Positions 55,852-64,000 of a stretch of DNA of 64,000 nucleotides are shown here, piece after piece (the first letter of the stretch is position 1; each line of letters begins with the position of its first letter). The stretch is from Capsicum annuum (taxonomy: Eukaryota; Streptophyta; Magnoliopsida; Solanales; Solanaceae). Below the pieces are notes generated by a model. The model was not told the DNA's origin, did no database searches, and worked only from the letters and a program-made list of their open reading frames with translations. A program made the position numbers and the translations under genes. The DNA lies in NCBI RefSeq assembly GCF_002878395.1, contig NC_061118.1:2492310-2556309 (forward strand), read 5' to 3'.

Positions 55852-57607
55852 GGGTCGTTTGGTTGGGAATGTAGTTATGCTAAGATAAGTTATGATGGGA
55901 TAAGTTATACTGGAATTAGTTATGCTGGGATTATTTTTTGTTGAGTGTTTGGTTTGTTGTATTCAAAGTAATATGCATGGAATAATTTCTACGAATAAAT
56001 TAATTTATTACCAAAATACCCTCCATCTTATTTAACTTTTTTTTATATATTTCTTTTCAATTTTTAAATATTTATTCTTAAAAATAAAAATTTTATCTTA
56101 TTTATCTTAATTTTTTTTGTGTCTGCATTTTCATGATTATATCGGGTGTATTTTAAAAATAAAAGTTTCATCTTATTTAGCTTTAATATTTTTGCATGTG
56201 CCTTTCCATGATTATGCCGTGTGTATTTAAAAAAAATCTTACTACATGCATCTTATTTAGTTTGAAATAAAAACTTCAAACTTAAGTTTGATAAAGTAAA
56301 AGAAGATTTGTTGTTTATGTCACTTCATTTAAACACATATCACTCATATAATATAGAATATTAAAATTCATTTTAATTGATATATGCAATATCAATTTTC
56401 AAGTGATTAAAAAACTATTTAATTTAAAATATGTAATTGAACAATGGAGTCGATTGTGAAACGATAATGTGTATTAAAACTAGGCTACGCCTTTGTAGTT
56501 GCTAAAATATTTTACATATTACAAGTGAATGGTAATTATTATTATAAAATCTACTTTAATTAATCTTTTCATTGTGTAGTAAGAACTTTTTGTGTTATCA
56601 ATTCACAAAAATAACACTTGGAAGGAAAAAGTTGATGTTGAATTCCGTTTTTCTATGCTTAAAAAATCATAGTACCTATATTTTGTTTGACATATAACAA
56701 CGTTTGAACAATAATTTAATTTATATACAATTTATTAGTAGTGTAAAAGATACATGAGCTTTTGCATGTAGGTATACCAAGTTGATTTTGTGGTAGTTTG
56801 TATGAAAAGGTTCAGTCAATTAGTTCCCAACATCCTTGAATTTCCTCCAAACAAAGGTATGCCAAGTACTCTTTTTCTTTGTTTGCTTAATAAAAGCGAT
56901 TTGAAAAATCATCAAATGCAGTAGTAAGTGGTTGGCATTTTTCATCACCTTATTTTGTTATACCGAAAACAAAGGAATTGGTCATGAGAGATAATGGTAG
57001 CACTTTAGATCCCTTAAATATTAATAGTGAATCAGTGCCATTAATTGTTCAGATCAATCTATTTTGGTATATTACAGAATCGTGAGAAAATAAGCTAAAA
57101 ATGAAGAATTTCTAGTATGAAAGGAGATCATACTTATGAAATAGCTCTTTCAATCCAAATAAAAGAAACCCTGGTATGTATCCAATTTGAGAATTTGTAC
57201 GTATACCTTCCAGCGGGCAATCTTTCTATACTTGGGGTTGGTCAAGGGTTTCCCTGTATGTGACAATGCTTGGTCTAGATTAATCAAGTAGATATCAATA
57301 ATAGTTTTTCAATTTCAAAAGCAATAATTAGAGATTGAAGAACTAAGAGGAGATGAAGAAGATTGGAGAAATGTGTTTGTAATGGGTTTGGGATAATCTT
57401 GTCATTTTATAGTTTTATCCCAAGTATAAATTATGATGGGATTGTTATCCCACCAAATGTGGGGATAACTTATCCCGATACTATTTATTAGTCTCGGGAT
57501 AAGTTATCCCGAATATTAGAAACCAAACGATGCATTAGATTTTTTATCCCGCGACTATTATTTTATCCTGGGATTATTTACTCTAGTACCTCACACCAAA
57601 CGATCCC
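55852..57607. mobile_element. PIF/Harbinger-like non-autonomous DNA element (about 1.75 kb)
   Basis: Terminal inverted repeats GGGTCGTTTGGT (left) and GGGATCGTTTGGT (right, read inward). Integrase coding resumes on either side, which fixes the borders. Flanks are TAA on the left and TAT on the right, compatible with a decayed TTA/TAA 3-bp duplication. Both subterminal zones hold GGGATAAGTTAT-type words, and the right one has two palindromes (CGGGATAAGTTATCCCG near 57496). No transposase frame is visible. A second TIR-like word, CCAAACGATGC, occurs at 57524. Superfamily is inferred from the TIR and target; hAT is less likely. Confidence 0.7.
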
Positions 57608-58268
57608 TATGGCTCACCTTAGTTCCCAAACCTCTCTGAAACGAATGCCAAAAATGTGATGAGAACTGAGTACCACGATCTAATATGATAGAAATAGGTG
57701 CCCCATGCAACTTCACAATCTCTTGGAGGAACAACCTCGCATAATTCTTTGCCGAATAATTAGTCCTCCATGGCAAGAAGTGAGCAAATTTAGTCATCCT
57801 ATACATGGTGACCCAAATTGAATCAAACTGATTTCGAGATTGAGGAAAGCCTATAATGAAATCCATATTAATTATCTCTCATTTCCACACCGGCAGTTCA
57901 ATCTGTTGAGTCAACCCATTAGGCCTCAAGTGTTCAACCTTCACTTGTTGACACACCATGCATTTAGCTATAAAACTGGCCACATCTCGCTTCATATTTT
58001 CCCCCCAGTAAATCTCATTAAGATCATGATACATCTTCGTCGAACAGTGATGAATGGCATAATGCGACTCATTTGCCTCAGCCAAGATTCTCTCTCTCAA
58101 CCCATCTATATTGGGAACACATAATATGCCTTGGTACCTCAAGATACCATCTCTACCAATCTCAAAAGCTATAACCTTTTTCTGTCCTATATCTCTCTTA
58201 TTCTTCATTAAGACAAGATCTAGTACATGTTTCTCCTTTATCTCAGCAACAAGGGATGACTTTGCCAC
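57608..58268 (-). pseudogene. Tekay-like integrase, zinc-binding and catalytic core
   Basis: The 129-codon open stretch (58268-57879) holds the HHCC domain: ESHYAIHHCSTKMYHDL, then KCMVCQQVKVEH. The core frame (57866-57591) starts MDFIIGFPQSRNQFDSIWV (first catalytic Asp), then MTKFAHFLPW, ISIILDRGTQFSSHFW (second Asp) and GLGTKVS, where the DNA element interrupts. A stop between WK and MDF separates the two frames. Catalytic residues are visible, but the gene is split. Confidence 0.9.
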
Positions 58269-59700
58269 CTATTACACGAACACACTGCCATCCTCAAAGT
58301 CCAAGAGATGAACTCTAAGGTTAGCCAAATGGTGAATATCTTTCACCAACTCTCTCTTATCTTTCTTCATATGATCTAGACTCCCCATAGATGACCTGCT
58401 AAGAGCATCAAAAACCATATTAGTTTTACCTGGGTGATAGTGGAGACTCATGTCGTAGTCTTTCAGCAACTCTAGTTACCTTCTCAGCCTGAGATTCAAC
58501 TCTTTCTGGGTAAACACATGTTGCAGATTCTTATGATCAGCCAATAACTCTAGGTCATGAGTAACTCTAGGTCATGAGTCGGGTAATTCTTCTCATGAAA
58601 TTTTAGTTGTCTAGAAGCATAGGCAACCTCCCCATCATATTGTATAAACACTTAACCAATTCCTACACGGGACATATCACAATAAACAACAAAACCATCA
58701 GTACCTTCAGGCAGAGTCAAAACTGAAGCTGAAGTCAACTTATCTTTAAGCTTCTCAAAACTACCCTCACAAGCGACAGACTATAAAAACTTAACCTTCT
58801 TCTGGGTCAACTTATTCTGCGGGAAAGCTATAGTCGAGAAACTCTCCATAAATCTCCTATAGTAACCATCTAAACCTAACAAACTCCGAATGTTGGTTGG
58901 AGTTTGAGCCTAGTCCACTTCTTAACCACTGCAACTTTCTGCGGATCCACCATGATACCTTCACTAGAAATGGCATGGCCCATAAAAGTAACAACCTTTA
59001 ACCAAAATTCATACTTCAAAAACATAGCATAAATTGCTGATCTTTCAAGGTTTGCAACACAATATGAAGGTGATCGGCATAATCTGCCTAGCTCTTGGAA
59101 TACACCAATATATCATCAATAAATGTGATGACGATCAAATCCAAAAATTGATGGAAGACCCTATTTAATAAATCCATGAATGCTGACGGGGTATTAGTCA
59201 AACCAAAAGACATGACTAAGAATTCATAATGACAATACTAGGTTCAAAAGATAGTCTTAGGGATATCTACTTCCCTAATATTTAACTGATGATAACCAGA
59301 CCTAAGATCAATCTTAGAGAAACACCTAACACCCTGAAGTTGGTCAAATAAATCATCAATTCGAGGAAAAAAATACTTATTCTTCACCGTAACCTTATTC
59401 AATTGATGGTAATCAATGCAAATTCAAAGGGAACCCTCCTTCTTATGCATAAACATAATAGGAGTACCCCACAGAGACACACTAGGATGGATAAACCCCT
59501 TTTCAAGGAGGTCTTTCAACTTCTCTTTACGCTCTTTCAACTCATTCAGAGATATTTTATAAGGAGTGATAGAGATAGGAAAAGTGTCCGAAACCAGGTC
59601 AATCCCAAAATCAATCTCCCTACCAGGAGGGATACCAGGAAAATCATCAGGAAAAACCTTGGGAAATTCATTAACCATGGGAACGAATGTCAATGAAGGA
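58269..59700 (-). pseudogene. Tekay-like reverse transcriptase and RNase H
   Basis: The N-terminal 89 codons (59693-59424) are open: FPKVFPDDFPGIPPGREIDFGIDL, then EKGFIHPSVSLWGTPIMFMHKKEGSL. The catalytic FIDDILVY box lies at 59112-59123 (FIDD codons). The RNase H/connection region shows FTQKELNLRLRR, a stop where Trp is expected, then LELLKDYDMSLHYHPGKTN and FDALSRSSMGS (58469-58370). A run of small frameshifts breaks the region 58480-59420. It is collinear with the reverse transcriptase fragment of the element at 3406-8854. Confidence 0.88.
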
Positions 59701-60240
59701 TCTTCCGAGGTTTAATCTTTAACCTGGACCAAACGATAAAGACATCTCTTGAAAATTAACTTTCGAGCTCTAAGATATGATATGAACCTTTCCCTAGGCA
59801 CTAGAGAACCCCCTTCCCACTCAATGACCAGCTCATTAGGGAATTTAAACACGACCTTACGGGTCTGACAACATAAGGAGGCATAGAACGAATGCAACCA
59901 ATACATCCCCAATATGTCATCAAAATCAATTATGTATAACTCTATCAGATCTACCAGAGATTCTCTACCACCAACAGATACCACACAACCCCTATAGACT
60001 CTTTTAGCAACCACAGAGTCACCCACTGGGGTAGAAACAAAAAAAAGATCGGGGATACACTTGGGACCAAAAATAAAATACACAGCCATAAATGGTCACA
60101 TAAGAAAGAGTAGACCTTGGATCAAATAAGCATTACACATCGCGAGAAAAGAGTCATACCATATCGGTGACAACATCGAGAGATGCCTCAGAGTTCTGGT
60201 GGGTAGCAAAAACATATAGCTGATTTTTTCAGTGTCAGTA
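59701..60240 (-). pseudogene. Tekay-like aspartic protease
   Basis: The 125-codon open stretch (60089-59712) has YIIDFDDILGMYWLHSFYA, the conserved C-terminal protease motif, and FISYLRARKLI leading to RT. Just upstream, near 60110-60135, the active-site stretch reads F-D-P-R-S-T-L-S-Y-V; the family has D-P-G or D-S-G. The Gly-to-Arg change is the same as in the protease at 4180-4580. Confidence 0.8.
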
Positions 60241-61455
60241 CTAGAAGCAGAAGCAACACCCTTTAGTGCAGGAGCTAATGAAATGGCGACATGAATCTTA
60301 TTTTCCCCTGAAGCAACCTTAGAAGGACAATCTCTCTATAAGTGACCAATTTGACAATATTTAAAATACTTGTTCCTCTCTTCTTCACAAAATCTATGGT
60401 GTACCGGTCCATGCAATCTATAAGGAATATATGATAAAGCAGACTAAGCCCTACCAGCTAGAGATTGGGTACCCTGTGCCCTAAACCCACTATTATGTAG
60501 AGAACGATGATCACCTGATGGATTCAAATAAAAAGCACTAGCTGTATAGTCGGAACCAAAACTCCTCTATTTCTTCTTAAACTACTTTCCACCATCTCTA
60601 CCACTCAGAAAATCTAAACTTCTTATTTTGTCTCTCTCCAATTTTAGCCTCCTTCTTCTTCTCTTCCTCGACTTGCTACATATACACAACCAACCTAGAG
60701 ATATCCATATCCTTATTTAACAAGGAAACCTTACTTTCCAGAATCAAATCACGGAATAACCCAGAAGCAAATTTTCTCATTCTATCCCTTATGCTAGACA
60801 TTAACTTAGGAGCATATCAGGACATTTGATGGAATTTTAAGGCATACTCCTTGACCATCATCCTACCTTGCTTCAGATTAACAAACTCTTACTCTTTCTC
60901 CTTTCTCAACTTCTAAGGAAAGAAGCAGTCCAGAAAAGCACTAGAGAAATCATCCAACAGTGCAGATTTAACATTATCTTCCCTAGACTGTTCCCATTCC
61001 TCATACCATTGGTATGCTACATCCTTCATCTTATAGGCTGCAAATTATGCACCCTCAACATTAGTGGAATGCATAACTCAAAATATCTTCTCCATCTCGT
61101 CAATAAAACCTTGAGGATCCTCTTCAACCTTAATAGCAGTAAACACAGGAGGGCTCAACCTCATAAACTAGTCAACCCTTATGGCCTCAAAAGATGAAGT
61201 AACAGAAGCAACACACTCAGACTGAGAAGATACCAACTATGTCAATATATTAATGGATTAACAAAATTTCACATTCAACACATCAGCCTGAGGAGCTCGA
61301 GGAGGACTATAGGGGACCGATAAAACTCTAGAAGGAAAAATAGGAATTAGACTTCTAGACTAGGTTTGTACCGTATAAACAGTGAGTATCTCATCAGCAT
61401 TGTCCTAAAGTAGGATAGAGGAGTTTCCATGAGCTTTATATCATCTTAGAGGCAT
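60241..61455 (-). pseudogene. Tekay-like gag
   Basis: The start ATG ends near 61455 (MPLR...). The core reads RLSPPVFTAIKVEEDPQGF and MEKIF, KDVAYQWYEEWEQ, FSSAFLDCFFP (about 61170-60915), then VKEYALKFHQMS, RDRMRKFASGLF and NKDMDISRLVVYM. A basic tail precedes a zinc knuckle at 60328-60375: the first Cys is lost, and a TAG stands in the HX4C spacer where Gln is usual. Several stops, but long frame continuity. Confidence 0.85.
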
Positions 61456-61650
61456 GATTTGAAAAGCAAACAAATGAGAAATAGAGAGACTCAAGACCTT
61501 AGACTTTATGACTTGAAACAAAATAACAAGAAAGGGAAATATTCCTAAATATCTCGTAGCCTCTCCCTTATAAGTGTGGTATGGTACATACCCATAAAAG
61601 AGACTCTACTCGACATGAATTTGTTGTACACCTAATGACACCAATCCTAG

Positions 61651-61662
61651 TCTCTAATACCA
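61651..61662 (-). promoter_or_regulatory. PBS of the complete Tekay-like element
   Basis: - strand TGGTATTAGAGACTAGG, separated from the LTR end ATGACA by about 6 bp; corresponds to TGGTATCAGAGC of initiator tRNA-Met. Confidence 0.8.
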
Positions 61663-61668
61663 CCTTTT

Positions 61669-63886
61669 TGTCATAACCCGAACCAGGGCCTGGCTGTGAT
61701 TGGTATCTCAAGTCCCACGTGGATCGGAGATCAACCCCTATACCTAGCCAAACCAAACACACCCCACTCCAAGGTCGCCTGAATTTTGAACTTATAACAA
61801 GATAAAAGAATATCAATTTAAAGAAATTAAAATAAGTCTATAACCAAAACCAATTGATACCAGTATTAGTGCCGATACCAATATCAATATCAAAATCGCT
61901 CATGCCCATAGTAGTTTGAAAAAGACTCTAATCAAAACCAAAGAATATCCAATTGGGACATGCCCCCGACCATAGACAAAACCAAGACTAAAGAAATAGT
62001 AAAGTAAAAAAGAAATCCATAATATAAAATGCAGTTCTTTGAAGTGTGAAAGCTTACCACTTCAGTCTGACACAACGAATGTCCCTAGATCACCTAGTCA
62101 CTGAGTAGGAAAAGTGAAAGTATGACCAATTCCTGCATCGCATAGGGATACAACGTCCAAAGACTGTTAGCGGGGTAAACACTAGCATGTAACTTGGGGA
62201 TGAGGATAATATAATGATATGATTAACAGTTTGAAATCATTCAAAAGCCAACACACATAATTAAATGCATAAACGTGTATATATATAGGGAACAAGTCTT
62301 AACATGTTTTTCAAAACTTTAGCCTCGATTGTGTATCTTAACCCTCATATAATTGTATCCACAGACTATATGGGTCACATCTGTCATCCTCTAGTAGGGC
62401 CCCAGTGTGTGTAGCCATACAAACCAATGAATAATCCCATATATATGCACATGGGGGACTCGAACCCTCCAACATATACCAAAATGACTTAAACACCCAA
62501 TCATATAATGATTTATAGGGGACTCGAACCTCCCTAATGATAAAATAATAATAATAATAAGGGAGACTAGAGCCTCCCTGGTTTCTTTGACCCCCGCATT
62601 GGTAAATACAGTTTTCAGTATTGGTTACTCAGACCTTCACTTTCACGACTCAGCTATACAACTCTTATTAAAGCCCATTTAAAATAATTATCATACATTC
62701 CTATTCAATGAACCACAATACACTTTTAGGCATACAATATTGGTATCATCATGCCAACTACATTTGCAAGGTAACACATCAGGCCAAAATAATTTTCGTT
62801 AACTTAGGGAGAACAACTCTCTTTGTTTAATAATACACATTGGGGAACACCGACTCTCTTTGTTTGTTAAATCATGACATTGTATTTCAAATACTTTTTA
62901 TGTCATGCAACAGTTCAAGACTAGATTAATTTTATAAATTCCCACAGTTCTTGTAACATAAAGCCAATTTCACATTTTTTGGGGTTAGGGTCGTAACCAC
63001 TTCAAAAGTCACAAGTTTGAGAAAATCACAATTCTCTAGTTCATTGACCATACCAATGCACCCAAAAGTTCAAAATTATATTAAATTCATCGAAATCATA
63101 TATATATAAACCATGAGAACATTGTTCAATTCATAACGTTGAAAATCCCAATCTTTGTTTCCAAATCAAAATAATAATCTTATGAAAAATACTTTAAATC
63201 ACATTTTTTTGCAAAATTAACAATGAGAAAAGAGTAACATGCTTGAAATAGTAAGATGTATGGAGAGAAACCAACCTTGGAAGCCCTAATTGATCAACCT
63301 CTTGAAACCCTAGCCTTAACTTGAACACATAGTTTGAGAGAGAATTTGAGAGTGTTTTATTGGGAATGACATAATAATAAAGTCCCAAGGAAGGCTTTAA
63401 GTCATGATTTCTAAGGGGTTACAGTGAAAAATCTCCAGAGTTCCCTCAACTTAAAAGCCAAAAAAGTGTTGCCTTTGGTTACGAGTTGATTCCTTGACTC
63501 GTAACCACACCATACGACTTGTTACCACGAGTTGTAACCTAGGTAGTACCACTAAGGCACCCTACACTATTATCCTTACGACTCAATGGCACCAATCATA
63601 ATTCGACCCTACAACTCATAGGGTCTCGTCATAGTTAACATAACATATAATTTAGGATATACACTAGACACCCTATGATTACACCTAATGGCTCATAACA
63701 TGAACTTACGTATCTTAGTGAGCCATTAGTACTTAGAGTTGAATCAAGCCACAAACTTTCTAATTTAGGTATGACTCATCCCAAGGAGTCGTCAAGATAC
63801 CCTACGACTCTAGGGGTCTAGTCGTAACCAAGACAATAAACCCAAAGCTCTAGAAATTTTTAGGGGACAAAATCTAGGGTGTTTTA
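61669..63886 (-). repeat. 5' LTR of the complete Tekay-like element
   Basis: 2,218 bp. On the - strand it begins TAAAACACCCTAGATTTTG (the usual TG is TA here) and ends GGTTATGACA. It aligns with 53235-55342. The short - strand frames at 61568-61816 and 63194-63388 are not genes. A cluster of ACGACT/AGTCGT words lies at 63480-63840, in the first 400 bp of U3. Confidence 0.92.
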
Positions 63887-63891
63887 GTCAT

Positions 63892-64000
63892 AAAAATATA
63901 CCATATTACTAGAGAAAAAATCAAACCGAAACTGTAAAGTTCTTCAAAGGAGAAACAAATGTAAGAGAAGGAAAGAGAAATGAAAAACTCAAACAAATTC
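63892..64000. repeat. Local duplication, copy 2, right part
   Basis: Continues 53234 after the element and aligns with 50003-50112 ('aaaaa.atacc', 'gagaaacaaatgtaag.gaag.aaagag'); runs off the window. Confidence 0.9.

Larger units (their letters stand above)
53230..63891 (-). mobile_element. Complete but decayed Tekay-like Ty3 element with target-site duplications
   Basis: The element proper is 53235-63886 (10,652 bp), with GTCAT at 53230-53234 and 63887-63891. On the - strand: 5' LTR (63886-61669), PBS, gag, protease, RT, RNase H, integrase, 3' LTR (55342-53235). The paralogous locus at 49998-50002 has a single GTCAT and no insert. The two LTRs differ by about 15% by eye, so insertion is old. 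A DNA element (55852-57607) lies inside integrase. Stops and frameshifts occur in every domain. Confidence 0.95.

Noticed and set aside
1..64000. tRNA, rRNA or intact host protein-coding gene
   Set aside because: None found: the TGGTATCAGAGC-like words are primer binding sites next to LTRs, and no frame shows a host domain.

Overview
This window is repeat-rich plant nuclear DNA. It is AT-rich, contains no recognisable intact host gene, and is built almost entirely from nested, decayed retrotransposons. The element types (Tekay/Del-like Ty3 elements, an Ogre/Tat-like Ty3 element with the extra upstream ORF1, an Athila-like LTR, a Copia-type UBN2 gag, LINEs with a C-terminal RNase H) and one coding relic of the 'putative plant transposon protein' type abundant in nightshades suggest Solanaceae (Capsicum, Nicotiana or Solanum). 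That assignment is inference from remembered family features.

Layout. 1-3405: LTR-like and leader-like debris on the + strand. 3406-8854: 3'-truncated Tekay-like element on the - strand (5' LTR, PBS, gag, protease, start of RT). 8855-10087: an Ogre/Tat-like LTR fragment with a short tandem array. 10088-17663: a four-LTR tandem array of a non-autonomous LTR element, bounded by the same 5-bp site and carrying the only long undamaged ORF (263 codons, - strand). 17664-20124: AT-rich LTR-like or UTR-like DNA. 20125-22640: 5'-truncated LINE (+). 22880-28875: Copia-like element (-) with gag but no visible pol, carrying a coiled-coil coding relic. 29119-46070: a large Ogre/Tat-like element (-) split in its RNase H by a Tekay-type solo LTR (31519-36270) that itself holds two further insertions. 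47085-51800: an AT-rich repeat, two more LINE fragments (+) and the first copy of a local duplication. 52022-64000: the second copy, interrupted by a complete Tekay-like element (53235-63886, -) which in turn contains a PIF/Harbinger-like DNA element (55852-57607).

Interaction and history. Nothing here works as a pathway or operon; the logic is insertion order. The clearest case is the element at 53235-63886. It has 5-bp GTCAT duplications on both sides, and the paralogous copy of its target at 49998-50002 is empty. Almost every gag/pol frame is broken by frameshifts and stops, many of which look like C-to-T decay at methylated cytosines. All LTR elements with recognisable coding are on the - strand and all three LINE pieces on the +. 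Boundaries given as approximate were set by eye, and similarity levels are visual estimates.
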